NCBI RefSeq assembly: GCF_022965805.1
Contig: NC_133108.1
Coordinates: forward strand, 45,268,051 to 45,332,050
Origin: Primulina eburnea
Taxonomy: Eukaryota; Streptophyta; Magnoliopsida; Lamiales; Gesneriaceae
Length of the DNA stretch: 64,000 nt
Reading direction: 5' to 3'
The translations under genes were made by a program, and so were the position numbers. How positions within the stretch are numbered: position 1 is the first letter of the stretch; every line of letters starts with the position of its first letter. The notes under the pieces were generated by a model, which did not search any database, was not told the DNA's origin, and saw only the letters and a list, made by a program, of their open reading frames with translations. Shown piece by piece: positions 1 through 13,238 of the stretch.

Positions 1-1132
1 CCACTGGGTAATGATCCGAGGTGATTCTTGGCAACATTGTTTGTCTATGACATGGATAAATTTCAGTCCATCCCACCGTGAACAAAAATCTGTCTAATAT
101 GCAACATATGGGTGAGTCCCTAAAATTCGACCATGTGAACTTTCCATTCAGTGATGGTGTATCGCACAACTCTAGTTCCTGTATCAGTGTATCAAAAGAG
201 AACATGCTTGAGATCTGTGAACGACTATTAATTTTCTCTTGTAATGATCTGACTACTTTAAAATCTCCCCCCAAACACCATCTATCCCCACAAATAACCC
301 TCAACCCTGCCAGTTCATCCCAAAAGTTATTTCTTAGTCTCGGTTGACATGGACCATAGACCGCTGTAAACCACCAGTCGTTATGAGCATCTTTTTGAAT
401 ATGAATTGAAACCGAGAACTCCCCAATCAAATTATCCTTAACCGAAATGACCCTTGGATCCCACATAATCAGAAATCCCCCTGACCGACCAACTGCAGAA
501 AGTGACCCACTCCACAAACCTCGACTTCCATATACTTGCAATATATCTCCTTTCCACCACCTCTCGTTTAACTTCCTGCAGCACTATTAAATCTGGTTTT
601 TCTTTGGCAAGAACATCACGTATCAATCCCCTACGTGTAGCTGAAACACCCCCTCTGATGTTCCATGAAAAAAATTTTCATCGATTCACTTCAGCAGCCC
701 CTGTATATTCTCTCTGTATCTGCATTCATGATTCTCCTCCATCCTTCCTGTCTTCTTTGAGATTCGAGAACTCCACCTTCTGTACACCCATCTTTTTTAA
801 ACACTCATTTTCATCTATCCTCTTAGGATCCTCCATGCCCAGTCCCACGTCTATCGAACCTTCATCCAACCCATATTGCGGCCCTAAGAAAATGTTTCCT
901 GATATACCCAACTTTTCAACCGAAGTTGTAACTCCCACCCCAACCTTATTCTCAACCCACCCACCACCCCCTCTATTTAACCTGACAAGGAAAGAGAATG
1001 AAAAGAAGATTGATCATGATTAGAAATATTGGGTATATTGCAACCTTACTCGGACAATCTTCAAAAAAATCCCCCAAATCATCGAACTCCAGTGACTGCA
1101 TTGTCGACTTTTCCGAATGTTCAGAGATATGA
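1..1132 (-). pseudogene. L1 LINE copy A, 3' part: end of ORF1 and start of ORF2 endonuclease
   Basis: Read on the minus strand, 1132 to about 700 gives the acidic C-terminal tail of an L1 ORF1 and about 685 to 1 gives the start of an APE-type endonuclease. Recognisable pieces include a degenerate start (MKIF..), LIVLQEVKRE, WDPRV, NLIGEFSVSI, AVYGP, RWCLGGDF and, at the window edge, TSDH. It is broken by several frameshifts. The order ORF1 tail then endonuclease shows that the element runs right to left and continues beyond base 1, where the reverse transcriptase would lie. The rest of its ORF1 is at 6511-7740; copy B separates the two halves. Family assignment is firm; exact limits are not. 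Confidence 0.8.
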
Positions 1133-1364
1133 CTTTTTTTTTGATAGGAAACAATATATTAATTTAGAAATCAAGTTACAAATTACAATAAGCGGATAAG
1201 AGATCCGCTCTAAATAAGTTAAAATAGATCAAGCAACACCGATATCATGAGATTACAAATTTCCAGTCCCTAGCTAAGTCTTCGATAGTAAGATGTCGAT
1301 ATTCACGCAGTATCGTTGACCAGCTTGCAACCCTGAATTTAATTTTATCCCAGACCTCATCAAC

Positions 1365-4300
1365 TTACTCCGACTTCTCTTCAAATATTCTTGCATTCCT
1401 TTCCAGCCAAACGGAGGACCAAAATACACAATGAACAATTAAGAACCAAAACTTCAGATGTTTTCTTCCAGATTCCAAACATGGTTCCATAGTAAACATC
1501 TCCTTTGCCTTTTCCGGAGAAACCCACACCAACTCCAACTCTGAGTATCTGCTGCCAAATTTTTGAAGTAAACGGACAGCGAAGTAGTATATGATCTTGA
1601 CTTTCCTCATTCCTTCGACACAAACAGCACCATTGCGGACTTAATACACATGCCGGACCACCTTCTTTGCACTGAGTCATTAGTTTGTAACTTCCCCAAC
1701 GCCACAATCCACGAAAACACTTGAACCTTCGGTGGTGCAGGTATTTTCCAGATGTTATGGCAACAATTAAAGGCAATAGGAGTGAATGAGGAAAAGAAAG
1801 AATTGTAAAAAGATTTAACAGAGAACTGCCCTGAAGGATCTCCCACCCAACTTCTGTAATCCTCTACACCCCACTCCAATCTAACATCCCGTAAAACCCC
1901 TAACAGATCAATGTACTCTCTCTCTTCTCTCTCATTAAAATTCCTTCTAAACCGGACATCCCAATGAATTACTAAGTTGACTCGGCTACTAACTAAGTCA
2001 ACAAAGCTTAAGATAGGTTTATTGGTTAGAATGCTAAGCCAAAAAAGAGAAGGAAAGCGAACTTTAAACGAGACTCCTCCTACCCACTCATCCTCCCAAA
2101 ACCGAATGATATTACCCTCTTTAAGCAACCCTCGAACCAACTGATGAAAAGCCGGATAAGATCGAGAAATGCATTTCCAAGGACTTTTGAAAGTCGTTTT
2201 CTCCGCCAACCCCAAATCCCATCCATTTTCTTGAGTACCATAAATGCTTCTGATCACCTTAATCCACATACTCTCCCTTTCTACCGAACATCTCCACCAC
2301 CATTTTCCAAGGAGCGCTATATTTCGTAAACATATATTACCCAACCTCTATCTTTAGGTTTGCACACTTGTCCCCAAAGTACTACATGACAATGATTTTC
2401 CCCATCGGCCCCATCCCAAAGAAAGTTCCTCATCAATCTTTCCATTATGATCCCCACCTTATTCGGCACTCTGAAAATTGACATAAAATACGATGGCATG
2501 TCACTTAAAACAGCTTTGATTATAGTTAATCGACCCCTCCTTGAGAGAAAAGATTTTTTCCAGCTCGCCAATTTTTTTTTTTCATTTTGGTTAAAACCGG
2601 TTCCCAGAACTCCATGGTCAATGGGTTGCCTCCCAAAGGAACCCCTATGTATTTAAGCGGAAAATTGCCTCTTTTGCACCCAATTGTGAAAGCCATTCCA
2701 TCGATTTCCTCGTCTGCCATATTCAAGCCCACCACCGTACTTTTATCCAGGTTAATCTCAAGCCCTGCTAGTACTCCGAACCTCTTGAGTAGTTCCAAAA
2801 TTTCCAGCAAGTGCAGCCTTGATTGTGCAAAGAATAACGTGTCATCTGCAAATTGTAAGTGAGAAATTTGAACATTTTGTCTACCTACCTCAAGCCCTCT
2901 CACTTTGTTCTTTGCCTTATCAACCATCCTTCCAACCCATCAACAACTAAATTAAAAAGGAATGGTGATAGGGGGTCTTTTTGCCTTAGTCCTCTCTCCC
3001 CTTTGAATTTTCCCCGTGGCCTTCCGTTGATAAAAATTGAGTATGAAACATTAGAGACGCAACCCATAATCCACTTCCTCCACCTCACTCCGAATCCTTT
3101 CTTTCGTAAAACAAATTCCAAAAATCTCCAATAGACGTTATCATAAGCTATTCCCAAATCAAAACACCCCTCTTTTTATTTTTGCGATAAAGCTCCACCA
3201 CCTCATTGGCGATTAAACAGCAGTCCAAAATTTGTCTTCCTTTAATAAAGGTACACTGATTCTCCGCAACTGTGGAAGTAATTACTCTTTTCAATCTGTT
3301 CGTCAAGACCTTAGCCAAAATTTTGTACAAACTCGTTATTAGGCTAATCGGTCTGAAATCTTTTATCCTGGTTGCATCCTGTTTCTTAGGAATGAGACAA
3401 ATAAGTTTCATTTGTGATGCCATTAACATTACCGCTTTGAAAAAATTCAGCAAACACCTTCACTACATCTTCTTTGACCGTGTCTCAATTATGTTGAAAG
3501 AAGGCCATTGTGAAGCCATCCGGCCCCGCAGCCTTGCACCCATCGCTTTCAAACACCGAATTTTTAATCTCTTCTTCCAAAAATGGTGCCTTCAACTCTG
3601 GTTTGATTCCTATCAATCTCGCTCCATTCCAAACCACATAACTCCTCGACATCTCCATCGAATTCTCCCTGCTCCCCTTCTGACTTCCTATACAACCTTT
3701 TATAAAATCCTAAAATTTCCTCTTCAATCTGTATCTCCTCAGTGACCGTCGACCCGTCCTCCAATACAACTTTATCTATCAAGGCTTTGTTCCTTCTATT
3801 GGTCAACATGGAATGAAAATTTTTTGTGTTTTGATCCTCTTCCTTCATCCAATTTAATTTTGGCATTGCATTTGCGATCTTCTGAGCAATTGTTTTTCCA
3901 ACTCGAGTCTCAAGTCCTTCCTTTCCACTTGCAACAATTCAGACCACCTCCCCATCCCCTCTAATTCATCCAGCCTTTGAATACCACTGATCAACTCCCT
4001 AATTCGAATTCCCGCATCTCCGAACACCTCTTTGTTCCATTTGGAAACTTCTTCTTTGATCCTTTTCAATTTCTTCATGAACTTATAACCTTCCCATCTC
4101 TGATTTGTCTCATAATTCCACCATTCTTTAACCAAATCTTTGAACGTAGGTTGTGACAGCCAAACATTCTCAAACCTGAAAGGCACAGGACCCCATCGTA
4201 CTTTAGTTGTGTCGAACGAGACTGGGCAGTGATCCGAGGTGGTTCTTGGCAAAACCGTCTGTCTATAATCGGGGAATATTTCACTCTAGCCCTTAGAAAA

Positions 4301-4965
4301 GAGAAATCTGTCTAAGCGACAACAAATTGGTGTCACCCGAAAATTCGACCACGTGTATTTTGCATTCATTAGTGGGGGATCTTGAAGCAGTATGTGGATT
4401 GCTCATCACTATGATTGTAACAATCTTTATTAATAAAATAAAAATAGTTTCTGATAAAAAAAAACTCATCTATCAAACAATCAAAACATCTCATGCTCGT
4501 GGTTATCGATAGGCTGTTCATTTTTTCTCCCGTATTTTTGACCACGTTAAAGTCGCCTCCTATGCACCACCTATCATCGCATATAGAGTTCAGCCCGGCG
4601 ATTTCATCCCAAAAAAATTCTCTGTTTCGCGGCTTAACCGGCCCATAAATAGCCGAAAACCACCACTTGATTCCATAATGCCTACGAATTTCAATCGAAA
4701 CCGAAAATTCTCCTATCAAATTGTCACACACCACCGCCACCACTCTCGGATCCCACATCACCAGAATACCCCCCGCTCTTCCCATCGAAGGTAGACAAAC
4801 CCATTCAACAAATCTCGATTTCCAAACACTGGCCACAAATTTTCTATCCACCCGTTCTCTTTTAGTTTCCAAGAGTACCACTATTTCTTGTTTTTAACTT
4901 GTAAAACATTCCGGATTAATTCCCTCCTAGCAATTGCTGCTCCACCTCTAATATTCCAGGAGCAT
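1365..4965 (-). pseudogene. ORF2 of LINE B: endonuclease and reverse transcriptase, broken
   Basis: Minus-strand fragments in shifting frames give a complete plant L1 ORF2 layout. The endonuclease is about 4965-4200 (SRFVEWVCLPS, WDPRVVAVV, AIYGPVKPRN, GGDFNVVKN, TTSDHCPVSF). The reverse transcriptase is about 3870-2320 (FRPISLI, NQCTFIKGRQILD, LRQKDPLSPFLFNL, FADDTLFF, LKYIGVPLGGNP). A zf-RVT region follows at about 2340-1580 (WKIPAPPKVQVFSW, WCCLCRRNEE), then a short C-terminal tail (FWSSVWLERNARIFEEKSE). At least six frameshifts or stops break it, so it cannot make protein. FADD replaces the usual YADD. The endonuclease part is also interrupted by a small insertion at 4408-4464. Confidence 0.85.
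4402..4470 (+). repeat. 57-bp L1 3'-tail fragment inside the LINE B endonuclease
   Basis: Relative to the homologous endonuclease sequence of copy A (about 120-260), copy B carries extra sequence here. The insert 4408-4464 ends in nine A residues (4456-4464) and is flanked by CTCATC on both sides (4402-4407 and 4465-4470). Its sequence resembles the last 50-60 bases of LINE B itself in opposite orientation: an ATTGTAA core, an AT-rich stretch, TTTC(T/C)(G/A)AT, then poly(A). The likely explanation is an extremely 5'-truncated L1 insertion. The duplication is short, so confidence is moderate. Confidence 0.5.
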
Positions 4966-5279
4966 ATTTTCATAATGAAACATTGGTTCCCTTTGAAGTT
5001 CAGCCTCTCTCATAATTGATGCCACACTTCAATCTATGCAATTCTCTACTCAAAATACCACTCGACCTTTTAGCCCCTTCCAACCGACTTCCATCTGTGA
5101 CTATCTCTTCCGTTCTTTTTTCAGCGCATTTGCTATTAACCTTCTCAGCCACTTTGGAAATTTCTTTCTCGATACCCGGCTTTTCATCTACACCCCCTGC
5201 CCTCCTCCCAAAATACCACTAGACAACCCCGAAACCGTAAAAGATGCTGGAAAGAGGGAATGAAGCATGAAAGAATGAT

Positions 5280-6510
5280 TTAAAATCGAAGAATGTAATC
5301 CAGTCCATACCTGACCACGTTGGAACTTGTATTTACCACTTCTTGTGGTATGCCGGAAGAAGTAGGTTTTTTTATTGGTGAGAACAACCCTGACATAGTT
5401 ACGAAATCTTCTTCCATTGTATCTGTTTGCTCAGATCGAATTGAATTGTGACTTTCTGTATCTGAGGATGCCAGGACATCCTCTAGCAACTCATCTTGTA
5501 ATCCGTCAAATTCTATATCATCTATGCCATCGAAATCATAATCCGCTTCGTCGCACTGTTTATACCTGTGATGTTGATCCCATGTGAACTTAAATCTTCA
5601 TTGTTCTCGACAGCAACTATCTTAGATATTCTGTAGTAAGTTTGTTCGTAATTAGGCATAGATAATTTACTGCTCTTAACTCCCTCACCACTGTCCCGCA
5701 CCTTGGTTTTCTTATCATCAATTGATTTGATTGGTGAACTTTGAAATTTTGATTGGTCTTTTGGATCGAGTTTCGATAGGATTTTAATCACCTTCCGACC
5801 TGCACTTGATGTCGAATTGACGCTGGAGTTGCTGATATTTTTAGATTTTCCTTTCGTTCTATCGAAACATGCGTTTCTCCACTCTCCTTCGAGATGCTGG
5901 CCGATCCACTATGAAATTCCTTATTTCCGTTAGCTAATGCGTGGTCTGTTAAGCCATTATTATCTTGATTCCCACAACTAACCCCACCTTTGAACCCTTC
6001 CCTGAGATTTTGGTTCCTGCGTAAGTTTGTATTACCCCACCCCGCCAAGGTTCTCTTGCCATTTACCACCACTTGAGCGTGAGTTAGCTTTTCATACTGA
6101 TGATAAGCTAAAGGGTCAAAGGATTCAACCCTTATACTTATCTCTCTTAATTCTCCTTGTAGTGTAATCTGCAATCTATTAAGAATGAACCCTCCTTCAG
6201 TGCCTTTAACCTTGATTTTAGCCGCACCAAGATCACTAAAAGTTAATGTATCCGGGCTGATTTCCATCAATCCTCCACAGTGATCCCCGATGATTTTAAA
6301 ATTATCCGGCAACCACATGTTCCAGGGTAATCCAAAGATACTAATCCAGCTATCACATCATTTTTCAACAATGTCCGCCTTGTTGATATCTTTTGTCCAT
6401 CCCTCAAAATCCAATGAAATCCCATTATCGAAGAACCCTCTTTTCAACTTCAGGTAAAAAGAGAATTCATCTGCACTTGAAGGCCACCACTCCTTGATTT
6501 AATTTTTTCT
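5280..6510 (-). pseudogene. ORF1 of LINE B, 5'-truncated
   Basis: Minus-strand fragments at 6318-5788, 5791-5522 and 5489-5280 form the C-terminal two thirds of an L1 ORF1 of the DUF4283 type. Recognisable parts are WWPSSADEFSFYLKLKRGF (about 6490-6430), a GDHCGGLMEIS segment, KVKGTEGGFILNRLQI, THAQVVVNGKRTLAGWG, and an acidic C-terminal tail. They match copy A block for block (GEQCGGLLSIS, VVGIEGGFINRNMKI, SYAQVVVNGARVMAGWG). ORF1 proteins of this class bind nucleic acid and form the L1 ribonucleoprotein; no zinc knuckle is visible here. Frameshifts and stops make it non-functional. Confidence 0.75.
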
Positions 6511-7740
6511 CCCAATTTCCATCATCATCATCTTGTATATCTATGTCATCCTCAATGAATGATAAATCTTTGAAGCTTCTCCCTTTTGCACATAACATGA
6601 ATCATGATGTGACTTGATATGTTTCCTACGATAAACATGCTCAAACTTCCTTTCATTGGGATTACTCTACATCTCTGTTTCTGGATGACCTGATTTTTGT
6701 GTCTTTGAGATGTTCACCGATTCATTCGTCCCTTTATGAAAATCATTTTCAACTTTCGGCTTTAACAATTTTTGAGAATCTTGATTTGCTTCCCACGATA
6801 CCATGGTTCGGATACACAATTTCGACCGCCTGAATATTCCGAACTGCCCATGTTCTGTTGTCCTTTGATCTGTGATTTGGTATCCATCTTCAAAAATTCA
6901 CCCTTCTGATTATGATCTGCAGATTCATCTTCATATGTTATTGGCTGAAATTTAGTGTCATCCGAATTTGTTTTTTGAATGTCATTTGTAGTTGTTACGT
7001 TTGTATCTGTTCCTTGAAGTTCTTTTGCTCTACCCCATCCCGCCATCACTCTAGCTCCATTAACCACCACTTGTGCATAAGATCTTTTTTCATACATATC
7101 ATATGCTGCTAAGTTGACCGAATCCACTACAATGCGAATAATCATAGGACCTCTTTGAGTTTGGATCTTCATATTTCTATTGATGAACCCGCCTTCAATT
7201 CCCACTACTTCGATTTTTGATGCCGACAAATCTTTGAGTAGAATAGTGTCTTGACTGATACTCAACAAGCCTCCACATTGCTCACCAATATTTTTGAAGA
7301 GATCTGTGGACCATAAGTCCCAAGGTATCCCCAATAAACGCACCCAACTATTACAACATTCGAAAACTTCTTCTTCACTGTTGATTTGCTGATTCCATTT
7401 CTCAAATGACAAGGTAACTTTGTTTTCCAGAAAGCATTTCTTCAATCGCAAATAGAAGGATGCATCCTCTTCGTTATCTGGCCACCATAGTGCTTTGTTG
7501 GCTTGGACTGGGAATAATTCAATCTTTCTTTGGACTGCCTTCCCAAGGGTAGTACGCACCAAATCCCACGATATGTTGACACAGTCCCTTGTAATGATGA
7601 GAACTTTACTCCGATCCTTAGCCATACATGCTGGTAAATGATCAAAAGTGGCAGCTTCTGAAATCACCGTATTAATTTACTTCGGACTAAATTTTGCACG
7701 CTTTTGTGCTTGTTCCATAGGCTTCCTTTCATCTCTGATG
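6511..7740 (-). pseudogene. ORF1 of LINE A, N-terminal part
   Basis: A 301-codon open stretch (7667-6762) encodes an L1 ORF1 with DUF4283-like features: KVLIITRDCVNISWDLVRTTL near the N-terminus, LWWPDNEEDASFYLRLKK, WVRLLGIPWDLWSTDLFKNIG, GEQCGGLLSIS and AQVVVNGARVMAGWG. Upstream, to about 7740, a frame containing one stop reads RDERKPMEQAQKRAKF. Downstream the reading continues in a shifted frame through an acidic DDIDIQDDDDGNWEK stretch to about 6511, where LINE B interrupts it; the tail resumes at 1132. No 5' untranslated region can be delimited. ORF1 of copy B is a homologue but clearly diverged. Confidence 0.75.
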
Positions 7741-8292
7741 CATGATACATCATCCCTTCTTTTTATCATGACTTAGACAGGTGTTTGTATACTCATGGTT
7801 AGACTTTGGGTGTTGAGTTCACGTCCTAACACCTTTTAGAAGAGCAATGAAAAGGTTTAATGGTGTTGAAGAATTTGGTTCAACAGAAAATGACTGAGTT
7901 ATACTCTACCTGGAGTTGAAGAGACTCTGATATTTGGATCTATTTTCGGATCAGACACCTGGTCATGTGGAAGCATGGTGTCTTCTTTACTTTAAAGTGG
8001 CTGTGTGCTCTATATTTTTATCCCCTCTATGTCTTATTGCTCAATAATCAACATAGTATCAGAGCAAGGAACAAGAAACTAGTAGTGCATATTATTATTT
8101 TCATTCTTCACTTAATTAGGATATAATGCAACTCATTATATACACACACTCTTAACTTTTCTTGACTATGGAAGTAATTCCTATGAAATCAAAATCTTTT
8201 CATAATATATTAATTTCTAGATAGAACAGAATTTGCAACATTTCCTATTTCTCTACAATCTTTATGTTTGTTGCATGTTTTATATTTCACAG

Positions 8293-11200
8293 CTGTTACC
8301 TTGCCCTAGGGGAAGTTGAGAATGCAATTCTTCATTATATGAAGTGTTTGCAAGCAGGGTCTGATGTCTGTGCAGACAGGAAGCTTTTGATTGAAGCCTC
8401 TGAGGGTCTTGATAAGGCGCAGGTAATGAAATCAACTAAATTATTGTGATTGAATTCCATTGACATTGGAATGATTGCTTGTTAGAATTTGTCTTTAAAC
8501 CAAGTAATCTTTTCCAGTATATAGAAATCATGGGTGCGACAGTGTAAAAATTTATGGTTTTTCTAACACTTGGATTATGAATCATCGTATTTTTGTCTCA
8601 GAAAGGGCCTACTTTTACTGGAATGCTGTTGCTTTTTATTGTTTTGTATTCACTATTCTTTGGAGAAAAATTGGTGACATTTTTTTATTTATATACATTT
8701 ATAAAATGGAAGGATTTGCAAAATTTGAATGGAAACAAATGAATTCAGATTCATGCTATAAATCTAATTAGTCTTGATCTTGGATGATGATATTATGATC
8801 TATTTTTTTACAGACGGTGCTACTATTTCTTTTGAATCTAATCCACGAAATAATTTGATCTATGGACAACATCATTGTGGTACCTAAGTATTGTCATTTC
8901 CCATCTTTTTGTTCATAAAACTTTAGAAACTTTTTGTGCGTTTGCCTTTCCGCAGAACCTAAGTATTGTCATTTCCAATCTTTAGATTTAACATGCACTC
9001 TATTCCTTGATACCAAATTAGTGAGTGGGTCTTGTAAATTTGCTAGATTGGTTCAGATGCCAAAGCCAAATTTCTGAATTTTGAAAATACTGAGCGCCAT
9101 TGACACATTGATGGTCGTGATAATTCTCAAAGGTTTTGACTGTGTTGTCCTCCTGAAAATAATGAAATAATATAGCTTGAAATCTCTTTTTTTTTTTGGC
9201 TTTTAGAAAGCTGGTGAATTAATAAAGCAAGCAGCGGAACTTTTGAGACGAAGAACTTGTAGTGATTCAGATTCTGCTATCAGTGTAATTGGAGAGGCTT
9301 TGATGATTAGCCCTTACTCGGAAAAATTCCTTCAAATGAAAGTGGATGCTCTTCTTATGGTATGAAATGATAGTCTCCAAAAAAGGCAATCTGTTGTATT
9401 TAATGGTTTAAAATCCAAAGATGTAATTCTTGACTATACTCGACCTTTTGGTTTACAACGTCATGTACAAATATTGTTCTGTATTTAACTTACAGTTGAG
9501 GAAATATGACGAGCTGATTCAGTTATGCGAGAAGACTCTTGGAGCTGTAGAGTCAAACTTTCTGGTGTCTGGTGACAACAGCCAGTCAGGGGAGTTTCAT
9601 GAATCTGACTTGAAGAGGTTTCCTTCTTTTAGAATCTGGTGCTGCTCACTGATCCTTAAGTCCTACTTCTACTTAGGAAAACTTGAGGAAGCACTTGTTT
9701 TTCTAAAGAATCAAGAAGAATCAATGTTTCCCTTACAACGGTATTTAGCTTGTATAAGATTTTAGAATTGCTCTTTCTCCGACCCACAGCTTTATATTAT
9801 TCCCTTGACTTGTTCTTTTTACAATCTACCTCTGTAGGAGTGAAGGGAAAACTCTAGAATCTATGATCCCATTAGTTGGTACTATACGTGAACTGTTGTC
9901 CCATAAGGTGAGTTTGTTCATTGTTTTAGATCAGTCTCTTTGTTTAACACATCCATCTTGAAAACTTAGCCTTTGAGTAGTAGATAGATCAGTTGATACA
10001 GGTTTATACATGGGAATCATGTTCCTTATGATCGACAATGCATGGACAAGTTTTCTCTGATTACATTTCATGCAAGCCAAAATTTTGATGCGGCACACTG
10101 TCTTTTCCTGAACTATGTAGGATTTTTAAGATAACACTAGTGAATAATGTATCAATAAGCGAAAAATGTGATTACAAATACCGAAAGTAATCAATGTTAA
10201 TGCTAAGGAAATATTTTTGCTTGCTGATAGCTTGTACATGAATTTAGAGATTAGTTAGTGGCTTGCTGTTCCTTGGTTTGCGGTTTAAATGTTCCCTATA
10301 TCTACAAAATGCACTGCCTGACTGCCATAAAGTAACCTACTCTTGACTAGGATTTTTTTTATAACATCAATGCGGTATCGAACTTGTCCTTTCAAGTGTT
10401 AAAAGAGATACTTAGACCATTTTGTCTCTTTTCTGTATGTCTTTCCAAAATCTTAGGATTTACAGAATTTCAGAAAAGTTACCTTTGAGATACTCTGAAA
10501 TTGCATTTATGTTACCTTGTTCTACTACTGATTTTACAAAGAAACCAGGTCTTTATTGGAGTAAGAGTCCTAGGTGATACTTTTTAAATGGGTCAGTTGA
10601 TAAAATGGTGATCTAGTTGTTTGATCTTGTCGATATCTGGCCATGCTTGTGCTAGTTAATTGTATTTTATTCAGTTGAAAACTTAAGCTTCTTTCATCTG
10701 GGCACTTAATATTGATGCTGGCCACATTTGCTAAAATTTATGCTTTGATTCTCCATAATGACGAACCGGATTCCATCTTCCTTTCCTTGATTGCTTCGCT
10801 AATAGAAGTATTTTACTTTGTGGTTATGTTTAGTGAATGGTTACCGTATGTCTTTTGATATAGATAAGCACTTATTTAAAATTGTACCAACTAGTAAAAA
10901 TTGGAGCATCGACCAAGTTTAAAACTTTTCAACTCTCATATTCTAATTATGAACCTGTTGCTACTTAGGCTGCAGGAAATGAAGCATACCAATCAGGAAA
11001 GCACACGAATGCTGTTGAGCACTACACTGCTGCTATATCTTGTTCTGTTGAATCGCGCCCTTTTGCAGCAATTTGTTTCTGTAACCGAGCTGCTGCATAT
11101 CGAGCTATGGGACAAATTATAGATGCCTTGGCAGATTGCAGCCTAGCTATCGCACTTGATGGAAATTATTTTAAGGTGTGGCTCTAAAGCATCATCGGCA

Positions 11201-13238
11201 AACCTGATTCCTATTACAATGACAATTTTTTTGGAAATGAGAACCTTATGACATGAATATTAATAGCTTTTAGATGTCACACCCTTTATTTTCATAGGAG
11301 CCCAACAATTACTTTGTTGAGTTTGATGCAAACTTTTTTACACTGTTCTTGAAGATGCAATTTTTCCTGTGTCAAGCATGCTGTTGGTATCTTTAATTTT
11401 ATTTAAAAAATTCTTTCATGTGCATGTAGGCCATCTCCAGACGTGCCATGTTACACGAGATGATTAGAGACTATGGACAAGCTAGTATAGATCTTCAAAA
11501 ATTTGTATCTCTTCAAACGAATGAGGTAGATAAGAAGACAAATCAATCTGGACCACCTGAAAAAATTAATGAACTGCGGCAGGCTCAACATAAACTTTCT
11601 GAAATGGAAGAAGCAGCTAGAAAGGAAATTCCCTTAAATATGTATATCATTCTGTAAGTTTCTCTTTTTGTTCATGATAGACTAACTACCTTCCTGTCAT
11701 AGTTTTATTCTTAGGGCTCATTTGGTTATATTGATAGGATAGTGTGTGATTTTTCTAGTGATAGGTAGTATGATCGATAGGACAAGTAATAAAATGATAT
11801 AATTATTTTTGTGGGTGTTTGTGGTGGGTGTTTTCTTCTGTTTTGTTCCTCATCATTTGGGGAAAGAACATTGAAAGATGATAAGGTGCAAGGGGTTTGT
11901 GGCAATTTAACTCGGGTATAAATTCTCGGATGGAATATCCCATCATGTATCAGGGATGAAGAGTCGTTCAAATCCTGTGAATATTATGGGGCCTTTAGAT
12001 TTTGAGTGGGCCTATAATTTTTCCACCAAATAAAGGATGAAACATGATACATAATCTATCCTACGCTTATCCCCACTAGGAAACACACCCTTTGTGTATA
12101 AAACTATTGTTGTATCACACCTAACCATGCAAAGTTTGCGACTCCAAACAACAAAGAACTAGCCTCTTATAACTGTAAGAAAAAGTTCAAGGATATATTT
12201 TTAAATCAAACAAATATATCTGAGATCATTCATTTGATCTCTCTATTTATGAAATGAGAAAAAAATTCTTTCCAACTGTAGTGACATTCTGTGGTTTTAA
12301 TGATAGGGGAGTTGATCCATCTGCTTCTGCTTCAGAAATCAAGAAAGCTTACCGTAAAGCTGCACTAAAATATCATCCTGACAAGGTTTTAATAAAAGCT
12401 ATTGCTCACGTCTTGTCTACATTCTCTTAAAGTGACAAGCAGCAGCATTGATGTGTAAAGTATGTAATATATATTTTTTGACGTAGGCTTGTCAATCTTT
12501 GGCTAGAAATGAAAATCCAGAAGATGGTATCTGGAAGGAAATAGCAGAAGAGGTCCATAAAGATGCGGACAGGCTCTTTAAAATAATTGGAGAAGCATAT
12601 GCTGTACTATCAGACCCTTCTAAGGTATGCGATTTGTGAAACGTTGGGGCGTCTTTATAGAATGTAATTGTGTGCAAAGTAGCCATTTTGGTTATGTCAG
12701 TGCTATTTTCTTTTTTATTATTTATGTTTTACTTAGTAATGTATCATGTATTGCAGATAATTCATTATTTTTGTTTGTGAATTTCATTTCTCGAAGAAAA
12801 AGTAACTCCAAAATTCTTCTTGTTCTGTGATTGATGGATGAACCTCTTTCTTCTCCCTTGATATTCTGATATTCATTGTGACACCCTTTTCATCTCTGTT
12901 TTTTTGGCCATGTAGTTAATGTCAAAGTGTGATATATAACACTACACCAAGTCCATTAAAGTATCATCCTGTGGATAATATACCTGCATGCACCATTGAA
13001 ATCTTCGTTTGCTTGTGTTAATGTCTTGCACATGCAGCGCTCACGATATGATCTGGAAGAAGAGATGAGAAAGACTCCAAACAGAAGCAATCACATGAAT
13101 TCCTCAAATATGCATTCTGAATTTCAGAATTATTCATTTGGGAGAAGTAGCAATAGAAGACAATGGCAAGAGGCTTGGAGATCATATGGAAACTCGCCCA
13201 GAGGATCTGAAAAATATAGATATAATTGGTACTCATGA
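8293..13238 (+). CDS. TPR and J-domain co-chaperone, last nine exons (5' exons outside the window)
   Basis: Nine exons with GT-AG borders join in frame: 8293-8422, 9207-9359, 9496-9740, 9838-9907, 10969-11175, 11430-11653, 12307-12385, 12487-12624, 13038-13238 (stop TGA). They encode helical repeats of TPR type ([62 protein letters not shown]) followed by a C-terminal J domain ([22 protein letters not shown], then HPDK with the HPD triad that stimulates Hsp70 ATPase, then [18 protein letters not shown]). The architecture matches plant TPR-DnaJ proteins such as Arabidopsis TPR15/TPR16 (At2g41520, At5g12430 from memory). The J domain carries an insertion of about 20 residues after HPDK and is spread over four exons. 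The first exon here starts in mid-codon, so at least one upstream exon is missing; bases 1-8292 are then probably intron. All splice sites and the reading frame look intact. Confidence 0.88.

Larger units (their letters stand above)
1134..6510 (-). mobile_element. L1 LINE copy B, inserted in copy A
   Basis: A degenerate, 5'-truncated L1 element on the minus strand. Its 3' end is marked by a 9-base T run (1134-1142, the complement of the poly(A) tail). It holds a partial ORF1 (about 5280-6510) and an ORF2 (about 1365-4965). Its ORF1 begins abruptly at the Trp-Trp-Pro motif that in copy A lies about 60 residues into the protein, so the 5' end is truncated near 6510. Copy A sequence flanks both ends in the right order, which shows nesting. 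I found no clean target-site duplication. ORF2 has no RNase H domain, unlike the LINEs at the right end of the window, so this is a different plant L1 lineage. Confidence 0.8.

Noticed and set aside
1110..1134. A target-site duplication for LINE B (GACATAGATATAC near 6545 against GTCATATCTCTGAAC at 1132)
   Set aside because: Only a partial match and not at a certain 5' border; not good enough to claim.
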